Positions 33,981-44,300 of a DNA stretch of 64,000 nt are shown here, piece after piece. Position 1 is the first letter of the stretch. Each line of letters starts with the position of its first letter. Origin of the DNA: an uncultured Oxalobacter sp. (GTDB lineage Bacteria > Pseudomonadota > Gammaproteobacteria > Burkholderiales > Burkholderiaceae_D). The position numbers and the translations under genes are program-made. A model generated the notes under the pieces. The model searched no databases and was not told the DNA's origin. It worked only from the letters and a program-made list of their open reading frames with translations. Location: the NCBI GenBank assembly GCA_934401755.1, contig CAKRSU010000002.1, positions 39,595 to 103,594 on the forward strand, read 5' to 3'.

Positions 33981-36785
33981 ATGAAACGTATGTTGTTCAA
34001 TGCAACTCAGCAGGAAGAATTGCGAGTTGCAATTGTCGACGGACAAAAACTAATTGATATTGATATTGAATCGAATGCACGCGAATTGCATAAATCCAAT
34101 ATCTACAAAGCCGTAATTACCCGTATTGAGCCTTCACTTGAAGCTTGTTTCGTTAATTACAGCGAAGATCGTCATGGATTTCTTCCCTTTAAAGAAGTCG
34201 CAAGATCTTTATTTAAGGATGGTGTTGATTATCGCACAGCCACCATTAAAGATGCCCTAACTGAAGGGCAAGAAATTATGGTGCAGGTGGAAAAAGAAGA
34301 ACGAGGCAATAAAGGAGCAGCCTTAACGACATTCATTTCACTGGCTGGACGCTATCTTGTTTTGATGCCCAATAATCCCCGAGCAGGAGGCGTTTCAAGA
34401 CGTGTTGAAGGTGAAGAACGTCAGGAATTGCGTGAAACCATGGAAAAATTGGATGTTCCTCAGGGAATGTCTATTATTGCTAGAACAGCGGGTATTGGAC
34501 GTACCGTTGAAGAACTTCAGTGGGATTTAAATTACTTACTGCAATTATGGAATGCGATTGAAAGCGCTGGCTCTTCTGCTCCAGGTGCTTTTCTGATCTA
34601 CCATGAATCTTCACTTGTTATTCGAGCAATTCGAGATTATTTTCAACCCGATATTGGCGAAATTCTCATTGATACGGATGAAATTTATGAACAGGCTCGT
34701 CAGTTCATGAGTTATGTCATGCCAGATATGGTCAATCGAGTTAAACGTTATCGGGATGCAGTTCCCCTCTTTTCTCGTTTTCAAATTGAACATCAAATTG
34801 AAAGCGCTTATTCTCGTGTTGTTTCTTTGCCATCAGGCGGCTCAATTGTTATTGATCACACGGAAGCATTGGTTGCTATTGATGTTAATTCAGCTCGTTC
34901 TACTCGAGGATCCGATATTGAAACAACGGCCTTTACAACGAATTGTGAAGCAGCCGAAGAAGTTGCTCGCCAATTGCGACTTCGAGATTTAGGTGGATTG
35001 GTTGTCATTGATTTTATTGACATGGAACAGCCGAAAAATCGCCGGGAAATTGAGGTTCGTCTTAAAGAAGCACTCCGATATGATCGGGCACGGGTCCAAA
35101 TGGATAAGATTACCCGTTTCGGTTTAATGGAGCTTTCCAGACAACGCTTGCGCCCTTCCCTTTCTGAAGGCAGTCATATTACGTGTCCTCGATGTAATGG
35201 CACAGGTCATATTCGTGATACGGAATCTTCCGCATTACAGGTTCTTCGTATTATTGAAGAAGAATCCATGAAAGAAAGTTCTGCAGTTATTCATGTTCAA
35301 ATTCCAGTTGATGTCGCAGCTTTTCTATTAAATGAAAAACGCAGTGAAATCATGAAAGCTGAAGCACTGCATCAAGTCGAAATCGTTCTTATTCCTAATA
35401 AATACCTAGAAACGCCTCATTACAAATTAGAACGAATCAAACATGATGATCCTCGTTTGGAAGAACACCAACTCAGCTATAAATTAGCGGAGGAAATTGA
35501 TCAGGATATGAATTTCTCCAAACGACTTAAAGAGCCTCAAAAACCGCATCAGGAAGCAATTGTTAAAAATATTCCTGAAGGTCTTCCTGCTCCTGTTGTT
35601 AAGCATACAACGCATGCGACTTCAAAAGAAGAAGCAGGCTTTTTTGTTCGTCTATTAGGTTTTCTAGGAATTGGGGCAACCAAAGAAAAAGAACCTTTAA
35701 AAGAAGATCAAGAAAAACTCGCAGGAAAAGCATCTCGTAAACCTAAAAATAGTGACCGTCCTCGTAAAAATAAACGTAGTGACAAAGATGAAAAAGTCAA
35801 AAATTCGGTTGTTGATGCCGATGAATCGGCAACTGGAAAAACGTCGCGTACTCGTCGAAACAGAAACGAAAAAACGGAGCGCAATGACGAACGAAATTCA
35901 CAAAGATTAGACGCATCTCGTCAGAAAACCGCTACTTTCTCAAATAACCGAGAATCTATTGAATTAGAAGCCGTTGAATCTCGTGATGAGATTGATATTA
36001 AACAGACTGTTTCTGAAAATACACCCCAGAATGAAGACACTTCTCGTCGGAGAAGTCGAATGAGAAATCGTTCAAGGGGTCGCCGTGATAGTAATACCGA
36101 TAATGGAGCAGAAACAACAGTCACTTCATCTATTGAAATCACTGAAAATATAGAGGCAGTACCTGCTTCTCAGGAAAATCAAGCGGATTCTTTAGATAAA
36201 TCAATGGCAAAATCAAAAGAGAGCGATAAACAACCTCGTGAGAATAACCGTCGTCCTCGTGCTAGAAAAAATAGAACAACGCCATCTGAACTCTCTAAAG
36301 AAGGTGATGTTTTAAAACAAAATGAGTCTACCCAAGAAATTTCACCGTCTAAAGAAGTATTGGATACTTCTATTTCTTTAAAAGATACTCATGATGTTGA
36401 ATCATCTGTAAAAGTAAATGATTCAACCCCTGATACGATTGAAGAAAAACCAAAGACTCAATCTGTTCAAACCACTTCAATAGAAGTAGAAAATCATGAT
36501 GTTGCCTCAGTTGACCAACCCGTAGAATCCGTTCAACCTCAATTAGAATCTAAACCGATCGTTAAAGAAGTAAAAGTCCTTCCAGAAGAATCGACCGATC
36601 TTGATAAAATCTTAAAAGAGGCAGGATTGACGATGGCTTCAACTGATCCTGAAAAAATGAAACATTTACAGGAATTGCAACAGCAAGAATCCCCTGCTCC
36701 GCGTCCTGTTCGAAGAAGACGGAAAAGAGTCGTCATTGTTAACGAAGGGCCTCTCATTCAAGTAGATACCAAACCTCATCAATAA
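33981..36785 (+). CDS. rne: ribonuclease E
   Basis: RNase E is the main endoribonuclease for mRNA decay and rRNA/tRNA processing and scaffolds the degradosome. ATG 33981 (MKRMLFNATQ) is chosen because GGAGAG lies seven bases upstream and family members begin here; the frame opens five codons earlier. In order: S1 domain (about 35-125), the DNase I-like catalytic part with VAIDVNSARS and VVIDFIDME, the Zn-link CPRCNGTG near residue 405, and the small domain. The C-terminal about 400 residues are disordered, with Arg/Lys-rich RNA-binding patches and acidic stretches, as usual. Total about 934 residues. It is followed by a strong terminator and moaA. Confidence 0.96.
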   Translation: MKRMLFNATQQEELRVAIVDGQKLIDIDIESNARELHKSNIYKAVITRIEPSLEACFVNYSEDRHGFLPFKEVARSLFKDGVDYRTATIKDALTEGQEIMVQVEKEERGNKGAALTTFISLAGRYLVLMPNNPRAGGVSRRVEGEERQELRETMEKLDVPQGMSIIARTAGIGRTVEELQWDLNYLLQLWNAIESAGSSAPGAFLIYHESSLVIRAIRDYFQPDIGEILIDTDEIYEQARQFMSYVMPDMVNRVKRYRDAVPLFSRFQIEHQIESAYSRVVSLPSGGSIVIDHTEALVAIDVNSARSTRGSDIETTAFTTNCEAAEEVARQLRLRDLGGLVVIDFIDMEQPKNRREIEVRLKEALRYDRARVQMDKITRFGLMELSRQRLRPSLSEGSHITCPRCNGTGHIRDTESSALQVLRIIEEESMKESSAVIHVQIPVDVAAFLLNEKRSEIMKAEALHQVEIVLIPNKYLETPHYKLERIKHDDPRLEEHQLSYKLAEEIDQDMNFSKRLKEPQKPHQEAIVKNIPEGLPAPVVKHTTHATSKEEAGFFVRLLGFLGIGATKEKEPLKEDQEKLAGKASRKPKNSDRPRKNKRSDKDEKVKNSVVDADESATGKTSRTRRNRNEKTERNDERNSQRLDASRQKTATFSNNRESIELEAVESRDEIDIKQTVSENTPQNEDTSRRRSRMRNRSRGRRDSNTDNGAETTVTSSIEITENIEAVPASQENQADSLDKSMAKSKESDKQPRENNRRPRARKNRTTPSELSKEGDVLKQNESTQEISPSKEVLDTSISLKDTHDVESSVKVNDSTPDTIEEKPKTQSVQTTSIEVENHDVASVDQPVESVQPQLESKPIVKEVKVLPEESTDLDKILKEAGLTMASTDPEKMKHLQELQQQESPAPRPVRRRRKRVVIVNEGPLIQVDTKPHQ

Positions 36786-36796
36786 TAGTTCAAAAC

Positions 36797-36830
36797 TTAA
36801 AAAACCGCGTTTTAAAACGCGGTTTTTTAA
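36797..36830. terminator. rne terminator
   Basis: A nearly continuous 17-bp palindrome centred at 36813/36814 with core ACCGCG / CGCGGT, flanked by A and T runs on both sides, so it can act in both directions. It lies 12 bases after the rne stop. Confidence 0.85.
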
Positions 36831-36864
36831 ACAATCAGATGCTGTTTCTCATCAATCAAATGAA

Positions 36865-37971
36865 ATGAGCAATTTGAAATTGACAAAATCTTCGGCTACT
36901 GACAATTATTCAAATCATTTAACCTCGTCAACAAAAAACAATCCTCTTTCAATTTACGATCTACTCCATCGGCCGTTAAAAGATTTGAGAATATCTGTAA
37001 CCGATCGATGTAATTTCCGATGTATTTATTGCATGCCAAAACATATTTTTGGGCCAAACTTTAAATTCATTCAGCATCAAGACATGTTGTCATTTGAAGA
37101 AATTACTCGATTAACTCAATGTTTTGTGGCATTAGGGGTTACTAAAATTCGGCTAACGGGAGGAGAACCTCTTCTTCGTAAAGATATTGAATCTCTTGTT
37201 TCATCACTATCAAATATTAAAACACTTAGTGGTTCGCCATTAGACTTAACAATGACGACCAATGGTTCTGCATTAATCAATAAAGCTCAAGCATTATTTA
37301 ATGCAGGATTAAAGCGAATCACCCTATCATTAGATGCGATCGATAATGATGTTTTTATGAAAATCAATGGTGTTGCTTATCCTGTTGATCGGATTCTTAA
37401 TGCTATTGAGCAAGCACTTAAAATTGGGTTTTCTCCCATCAAAGTAAATGCTGTTATCCGAAAAGGAATGAATGAAAATCAGATATTGCCTTTAGTGCGA
37501 TATTTCAGACATACTCCCATTATTCTAAGATTCATTGAGTATATGGATGCTGGATCAACCAATGGTTGGAATGAGCATCAAATTATTCCTTCTGCTCAGA
37601 TTCAAAAAATTATTCATAATGCTTATCCCATTGAAGCAATAAAAGCGAACTATATGGGAGAGACTGCAAAACGGTGGCGCTATAAAGACGGTGGAGGTGA
37701 ATTAGGTATCATCTCAAGTATTACTGAACCATTTTGCGCTGATTGCACTAGAATTCGATTGTCAACCGACGGTAAAATCTACCCTTGTTTGTTTGCGACA
37801 AAAGGATTGGATCTTCGCTCTTTGATCCGTTCGCATTGTTCAGATCATCATATCATTCAAACCATTATTGAATTTTGGAAACAACGCTCCCACCAATATT
37901 CTAAGCTTCGTCAAAAACAAAGCGTTTCTTTAAAAGAACAAAAAATTGAAATGCATTATATTGGCGGATAA
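36865..37971 (+). CDS. moaA: GTP 3',8-cyclase MoaA
   Basis: MoaA is the radical SAM enzyme that converts GTP to 3',8-cyclo-GTP, the first step of molybdenum-cofactor synthesis with MoaC. The SAM cluster motif CNFRCIYC is in TDRCNFRCIYCMPKH near residues 49-63. The second cluster cysteines are in FCADCTRIRL and YPCLFA, and the protein ends in Gly-Gly, which is essential in MoaA. The N-terminus is about 35 residues longer than usual and Ser/Asn-rich, so a later start is possible, though no good alternative ATG lies close. It follows rne as in many Burkholderiales. Confidence 0.95.
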   Translation: MSNLKLTKSSATDNYSNHLTSSTKNNPLSIYDLLHRPLKDLRISVTDRCNFRCIYCMPKHIFGPNFKFIQHQDMLSFEEITRLTQCFVALGVTKIRLTGGEPLLRKDIESLVSSLSNIKTLSGSPLDLTMTTNGSALINKAQALFNAGLKRITLSLDAIDNDVFMKINGVAYPVDRILNAIEQALKIGFSPIKVNAVIRKGMNENQILPLVRYFRHTPIILRFIEYMDAGSTNGWNEHQIIPSAQIQKIIHNAYPIEAIKANYMGETAKRWRYKDGGGELGIISSITEPFCADCTRIRLSTDGKIYPCLFATKGLDLRSLIRSHCSDHHIIQTIIEFWKQRSHQYSKLRQKQSVSLKEQKIEMHYIGG

Positions 37972-38053
37972 CCCAACATACATAATCTAAAAGAAATAAC
38001 ATTTTTTATTTCAATGCTAAAGCTATGCTGAAATGACACTGCGATAAATTACT

Positions 38054-38089
38054 ATTTATTTCATAAAATAACAAAAAAATGAAATAAAT
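38054..38089. promoter_or_regulatory. inverted repeat upstream of the fic pseudogene
   Basis: ATTTATTTCAT (38054-38064) and ATGAAATAAAT (38079-38089) form an 11-bp perfect inverted repeat with a 14-base spacer. The half-site TTATTTCA recurs nearby at about 38008 and within 38105-38115. It may be an operator of the Fic gene. Confidence 0.4.
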
Positions 38090-38103
38090 TAATTTAATAA
38101 GAG

Positions 38104-39260
38104 ATGTTATTTCATTTTCTTAAGGTGCGGAGTGGTGTATTTAAACAGAATCTTTATGGCAAATTAGCATATAAGTCTTTTCTACCAGTACCATTGCCAC
38201 CAGTACCAGAATTATCTTTAGATAGAGATTGCCTGAAACTGTTGGTTATGGCAAACAGCAAGATTGCAAAATTGGATGGGTTAGCGATAGGTATTCCATC
38301 TCTACCATTATTTGTTTCAATGTATATCCGTAAAGAAGCACTTCTATCATCTCAGATTGAGGGAACACAAGCTACGTTGGAGGGTGTACTTGATCCAAAT
38401 CTTGACGAAAACAACAACAGGGATGTTGCTGATGTTATCAACTATATCAAAGCGATTGAGTTTGCCCTAAATCGCCTGCAGGAGTTACCGTTGTGCAATC
38501 GTCTAATCAAGGAAATCCATGCCAAATTGATGGAAGGTGTTAGAGGACAAGAAAAGTTTCCATGGGAGTTTCGTGTTACTCAGAACTGGATTGGCGGGAT
38601 GGAAAGTACATTGAAGACGGCACGCTATATTCCACCTAATCCTCAGGATATGCAGGTATGCATGTCGGATCTTGAAAAAATCAATGATCCAGATGACAAA
38701 CTGATCCATTGATCAGGATTGGGTTGATGCACTATCAATTTGAAACAATTCATACTTTCCTTGATGGGAATGGCCGTATCGGTCGTCTGATGATGACGCT
38801 ATATCTGATTGAGAATAAAGTACTTTCAACGCCTGCTCTTTATCTATCGTATTTTCTCAAACGAAATCGTATTGAGTATTATGATCGAATGATGGAAGTC
38901 AGAAGGACAGGCAATTATGAGCAGTGGATCCGTTTCTTCCTGCAGGCAGTGTGTGAATCTGCAGAGGATGCAATAGAAACTATTCTGAAATTGGTTGCGC
39001 TGCATGATACAAACTATGCTCTTGTGGAGCGATTACCACGAAATAAGACGTTAATGCAATTATTCAATTATATCGAGCAGAATCCGATTATTGATATCGC
39101 CAAGACGACTAAGGCATTAGGCAAGTCTTTTAATACAACTGCGAAGGCTGTTAATGTGTTGGTTAGTAAGGGGATTCTTGTTCAAACAGAAAAGGCTGGC
39201 AGATCAAGAACTTTTTCTTATGAGGATTATCTACAAATTCTCCGTAAGGAGACTGATTGA
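38104..39260 (+). pseudogene. Fic family protein, broken by a single-base deletion
   Basis: Fic enzymes transfer AMP or other groups to target proteins. The first part (38104-38712, 202 residues) has the N-terminal Fic domain (LPPVPELSLD, the inhibitory-type SSQIEGTQATLEG with the Ser-x-x-x-Glu motif). The second (38709-39260, 183 residues) has the core motif HTFLDGNGRIGR and a C-terminal winged helix. The frame breaks at about 38696. Adding one C after CTG would give DDKLHPLIRIGLMHYQFETIH, which reads through as in intact family members. The usual Pro in HPF is Thr here. Both halves are otherwise well preserved, so the event is recent, or an assembly error. The second part has no ATG and would start at TTG. 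Confidence 0.82.
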
Positions 39261-39367
39261 AGTTTTTCTGTTGCTTTGCTTAATCTGCAATATCTTAAAG
39301 AAGATGGAGAAATCGAAAGCGATAAAATCGTAATACATTAAAAGCTCACTATGTCTTATATTTCAAA

Positions 39368-39504
39368 ATGGTGAATAAAAAAACATTTCATTCAAACTTA
39401 ATTCTCCATTATTGCCATTTGTCGAATCGCTTATTGGAGAAAATGGAACATACGCTAGTACTAGTGAATACATCAGAGATTTAATTCGTAAAGATATGAA
39501 ATGA
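39368..39504 (+). pseudogene. ParD-like antitoxin remnant, frameshifted in an A7 run
   Basis: From about 39384 the frame reads NISFKLNSPLLPFVESLIGE and then TYASTSEYIRDLIRKDMK, the ribbon-helix-helix of ParD antitoxins (FVESLI plus SASEYIRDL). The only upstream ATG (39368, MVNKK) is in another frame. One further A in the run at 39377-39383 would join them into a 45-residue protein. No intact ParE toxin follows. It lies inside the otherwise gene-free stretch 39261-39588. Confidence 0.55.
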
Positions 39505-39588
39505 ATTGAAAAAGACTATGTATGAACGACCAAGAATTTGGGCATATATCAGTCCAATTTGTATATTCGTAAATAAAACGATCATTTT

Positions 39589-40602
39589 TTAAAATTTAGG
39601 ATTATTTTGAATAGATCGATAAAGATTAACTCGAAATCCTATTCCCATATCAATAAATTCTGGCTCTTTTAATCCATATTTATTCATTTCATCGATCAAT
39701 TTTGGAATACCGTGTCCCCATGCGGTGATTAAATTCATATATGAAAAAGCATGAAAAAGTGCTCGATTGCGAATATTAGAAAATCCTGATCTCAAATGTT
39801 TTAGCGTCATTTCTGGCATCAACCCACCAGGAGATGTAATTTCTAATCGATCATCATAGATGGCAACTTGAATATGCGAATTTTGAGCGAAATCACAATT
39901 GAGTACGGCATTAATAATCAATTCTCGAATGCTGTCTTGAGGAAGTTCATAAACATTGGGCTGATAGACGCCGTCTAAAATAGCACCCAAACGAATATTT
40001 CGAAGCACAAACTGGCAAGTATCATCAATTTGCTGCCAAAGTGGTCCGCTATATTCTCGCTTATCAAGAAAGACTGCTCGAGTATTTCCTTGGAATTTAG
40101 CACATTGAATACAAGAAGCAAAAATATCTTTACCTAATAAAAAAGCACAACTATCCGTTGGATATAGATTGCCATTTTCATCTAATGCGAATAGCCCCCA
40201 ATTTAAAAGCTCTTTTTTCGTTAAATGATAAACAGATTCTCTTTGTTGCTGAGATTGACTATGGGTTATCGCAATATCTTTCATCTTGAGACAAACATTT
40301 TCAATCTCTCCTTCCGTCATGTGCCAAGCGTTATCAATAAACGTATTATTGGGTATTTTCTGATCTTCATTATCCATGTGAGATACTAAATCACATGCGT
40401 TAGATCCGAATACTTTACGACGATCATCAATATCACAAACAATAGGCTCTTGCACTTCATGATCATTCGGCAAGATCAGATTTTCCATCTTTGCCGCCCA
40501 ATCTTGGGCCTCACGCTTTGTTTGAAAAGTAGCGGATTTCGAAAAACCTTTCCTTCTAATAAAGACTCGCCACCCCTTCTTATATTTCTGAAAAGATGCC
40601 AT
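39589..40602 (-). CDS. chimeric integrase-arm / ATP-binding (AlbA- and RecG-related) protein
   Basis: The first 45 residues (MASFQKYKKGWRVFIRRKG, then TFQTKREAQDWAAKME) match the arm-binding N-terminus of phage-type tyrosine integrases. The remainder, from about residue 125, matches the C-terminal part of AlbA_2/HATPase-type ATP-binding regulators: KKELLNWGLFA, FQGNTRAVFLDKREYSGPL, FVLRNIRLGA, ELIINAVLNCDF (the GHKL N-box), IYDDRLEITSPGGLMPEM and AYxxLITAWGHGIPKL-like WGHGIPKLIDEM. The usual N-terminal AlbA_2 domain is missing, and no recombinase catalytic domain is present. It may be a product of a recombination at a former integration site. The upstream 40603-40773 region is AT-rich. Confidence 0.75.
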   Translation of the reverse strand: MASFQKYKKGWRVFIRRKGFSKSATFQTKREAQDWAAKMENLILPNDHEVQEPIVCDIDDRRKVFGSNACDLVSHMDNEDQKIPNNTFIDNAWHMTEGEIENVCLKMKDIAITHSQSQQQRESVYHLTKKELLNWGLFALDENGNLYPTDSCAFLLGKDIFASCIQCAKFQGNTRAVFLDKREYSGPLWQQIDDTCQFVLRNIRLGAILDGVYQPNVYELPQDSIRELIINAVLNCDFAQNSHIQVAIYDDRLEITSPGGLMPEMTLKHLRSGFSNIRNRALFHAFSYMNLITAWGHGIPKLIDEMNKYGLKEPEFIDMGIGFRVNLYRSIQNNPKF

Positions 40603-40773
40603 AAACGTGTAAAAGTGTGTAATTTGTGTGTAAAAATTTTAATGCGATTTTTGATCGATAAGTTTTGAATAAGATATTGATATTAATCAAAATATTTAAT
40701 TCGATAATTCATTGGATAATTGTCATACTCATGATAATTACACATAAGTTCTATAACTAAAAGTCAAAATAAT

Positions 40774-41262
40774 CTATTTTTTGCCCTTTGTTTCATAAGC
40801 TTCAAACGGCTGAACAATCCAGGCATTTTCTTTCTCATTTAGATACTGAACCCAAAAGTTTGGGCGGACTTTAGAGGTATATTTCCACCATAAAACAGCG
40901 GTATCAATTGATTGACTTTGGTAACGACTACGCAATTTTCGAGAGACTTCAATAATAGTTGCCCCGGAATCTACCAGATCATCCACTAAAAGCACACGAC
41001 CTTCGAGTTTTTCAGCATCAATCGTTGCAATATCAGACATACGAACCGTATCTGCTTTGATGCCATTTTGTTGATAAGATGAAGTAAACATGACAGCCAA
41101 AGGAAGCTGTAAGAGCCTTGACAAAATATCTCCTACTAACACTCCTCCTCGAGCTAAACAAATAATTAAATCATATTGACGTTCTGATTGAATAATTTTT
41201 TGACTTAATGCTTCAATTAACGATCCATATTCTTCAAACGAAATATCAATTTTCTTCATCAT
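40774..41262 (-). CDS. purine-type phosphoribosyltransferase
   Basis: A 162-residue type I phosphoribosyltransferase with the PRPP motif VLLVDDLVDSGAT near residue 90 and the PPi loop CLARGGVLVGD. Its size and the C-terminal NFWVQYLNEKENAWIVQPFEAY (W-x-x-F-P/QPFE-like) resemble xanthine/hypoxanthine-guanine salvage enzymes, which attach PRPP to the base. It is on the same strand as sbcC and sbcD but about 94 bases beyond sbcC. Which base it uses is not clear from sequence. Confidence 0.85.
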   Translation of the reverse strand: MMKKIDISFEEYGSLIEALSQKIIQSERQYDLIICLARGGVLVGDILSRLLQLPLAVMFTSSYQQNGIKADTVRMSDIATIDAEKLEGRVLLVDDLVDSGATIIEVSRKLRSRYQSQSIDTAVLWWKYTSKVRPNFWVQYLNEKENAWIVQPFEAYETKGKK

Positions 41263-41355
41263 TAAAATTTTTTAAAATACCTAACAAATCATCAATTTAT
41301 GTAATTGATTTTATTTTAATAAATATTTATAAAACAACAATATATACTATTTTCT

Positions 41356-44300
41356 TCAAGAAATACGTGAACAACCAGCACCTTGAAGACGACTTGTCCC
41401 ATCTGAATTTTTAATCACTTCGATTTGAGTCGTAATCCGCTCTTTTAATGCCTCAACATGAGAAATGATGCCAATTAATCGACCTTGTTGATTTAAATCA
41501 GACAAGGTATTCATCGCAATATTAAGTGTTTCTTCATCCAATGTGCCAAAACCTTCATCTAAAAAGAGGCTATCAATTTGATCTTTGTGTCCTGTGATAT
41601 CTGATAGTCCCAATGCTAAAGCGAGACTTACAATAAAACTTTCACCTCCTGACAAATTTTTAATCGTTCGAATGAGATCCCCTTGCCAATGATCAATAAC
41701 CATCAAATCAAGGCCATTCTCTTTAGCGGGTTGCAACAAATAACGACTATCCATTTTCTGAAGCTGCTCGTTCGCACAATTAATCACAAATTCAAAGGTT
41801 AAGCTCTGTACAAAATTACGAAATTCTTTGCCATCGTGATGCCCAATCAATCCTCGAAGCATATCCCATTCTTCATAAATTTTATTTTGCTGATCAATTT
41901 GATGCTGTATCCCTTGTCGTTTTTCACGATTATCAGCATCGCTTCGAAGTTTTTCTACGATTTCCCCTTGTTGTCTTACACATTCATTGATTTGTTCATC
42001 AACTTGAGCACATTGCTCAGATAATACTTGTAATGGTATTTCCGTTAAATGCTTCGCTTTTTCTTCATCTAAAGCGCGACATTTGGCTTGCAATTGCGCC
42101 CGAAGCTCAATGCCCTGCTCTTTAATCTGTTGTGCTTTTTCTGATAAGGCCTCTCGTTCTTTTTGGCTGCGTTTTGCATTTAAATACATTACTTCATCGA
42201 TAAATTCCGCTTGCTTTAATTTCGAATGGAATTGATGAGTCAATGCTAAAGCATTCGCTTTTAATATTTCTAGTTCTTGCGCCTTGGCTTGTTTTTGTGT
42301 TTTTGAAATTTCCAAGGCTTTATCTTGCTGCTGAAAGATTAATTGTTTTTGTTTCAAATCGGCTTCTTTTTCTTGAATACGATTTTTTAACTTGTCTCGC
42401 TTAATGTTTGGATTTTCTGCACCAAATCTTTGAAATCTATTTGACTTCATTACTTTAAATTGTTCGTTTAATTTATTGTATTCATTTAATTTTTCATCTA
42501 ATGTATCACGTTGAAATTTGAGTTGATGAGCAATCATTTGAATTTGATGCGCCATTTGATCGGCTTGCTGGAGATATTGCTGATAGTTACTCTCTTTTTG
42601 CTGCCAAGTCTTAAGGCGTTTTTCTAGATCATGGATGCATTTTTGAGCATCTAATGGCATCTGGGTTATTCCAAATTGCTTGAGATTTGCGAGTACATCA
42701 TCTCCTTTTTGGGTATATTGCAAAATAGCAGCTTTCAAATCTTTTTGTTGCTGATTCGCCCGTTCTGTCATTTGGATAACCGCAGCATCGGCTATTTTCT
42801 TTTCACTTTGAGCGGCAACATAATCAGCCTTTAATTGCATCAAGTGTTTCTCCGCTATCCTTTGCTTTTTCTCTAGCATTTCGACTTGATGGATTTGTGC
42901 TTCAATTTGTTGAATGTCATGATCAATCGTTTCAATTTGAAAAACATGATCTGAAACAAAAGGATGTTCCAATGAGCCACAACAAGGACAGGGCTCGCCT
43001 GATTTTAAATACTTACGTTGTTCTTTAAAACTGACATAAAGTGCCTGTTGATGACGTTTTTCAATCAGTAATTCTCGATTTTTTCGTAATGTTTCAAGAC
43101 TTTGTCCTGATAAACACTGACTAAATTGATGGGTAATAGTTTCTAAATCTTTCTCAACTTGAATTCGCTGTTGTTGTTTTTCATTAAATGCGGCTTGATA
43201 AAAAGCCTGATTTTTTAGATTAATCTCGTTAGCGACGTCAATACGCTTGAGCTCATCCTTTTTTTGGTCAATTATTTTCTGAATTGCAATCAGATCCTTA
43301 AATTGCGTAGCAATATTGGAAAAAGAGGCAATCAATTCTTGATCGACAGCATGTTGACTGCGCCAAGATACGAGCTCATTGATTTGCTGAGTGATTTTAT
43401 CCTGTTCTACCTCAACCTGTTTTTTATGTCTTTCAATTTCAATACAAGTATTTCTACTCTCATTAACGTATTGTTTGGATGTTTCAACACGTTGTTTTAA
43501 ATCAGCAATTTGTTGGTCTAATAAACAAATTTCATGAAAAATTTCTAAATAATCATTGAATGCTTTTTGAGCAATTTCTTTTTCCGTATTGGCTTGTTTT
43601 TGAGCTGATTCGGCCATTTCTTTTGCTTGAATCAATGCTGGAATACGAATATCATCAAGTTCTTTTAATTGTTGCAAACATGCTTTCTGGCAAGAACGAT
43701 TCATATTGAATGCCTGATAAGAGGCATCAACATCAACAGCTTTCAATGCCTGATCTAATTCAATCTGTTTAGGCATAAAAGCGATCACATCCGTTTTGTG
43801 CTTGTGTTCTTTTTCCTGAAGCCTTGCAAGGTCTTTTTCAAGATCGGCTATTTTTTGATACCACTGTAATGCTTCGACAACTTTCTGGCGTTGTTGGTAA
43901 CATTGTTGTGCCATTTGCTTTTTTTCAGAAAGTGTTATTTGTAATTGTTGAAGCATTTCATTGCTCATAATGGGCCAATCATTAACACGCGCCTCTAACT
44001 GATCTAAATTCTTTTTTTCTTGCATAGCCCGTTCATGAACAGACTTTGAAATTTGGGTATAAATTTCGGTTCCCGTAATTTTTTCCAAAATAGGAGAACG
44101 TTCATCAGGTTTTGCTTTTAAAAAAGCCGCAAATTGCCCCTGCGCCAACATAACAGACCGCGTAAACTCATCAAATGTCATCCCGGTAATTTCTTCGATT
44201 TTCGCTTTACTTGCCGTTGACGTTCGACAAATGGCGCCTTGAAGCTTTTGTCCCGTTATCGGTGTAATTTGATGCAGAATACTTTGCAGCTTCCCATCAG

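Noticed and set aside
39589-40602. A functional phage integrase
   Set aside because: Only the arm-binding N-terminus is present; the catalytic Arg-His-Arg-Tyr part is absent, and the rest belongs to an ATP-binding family.
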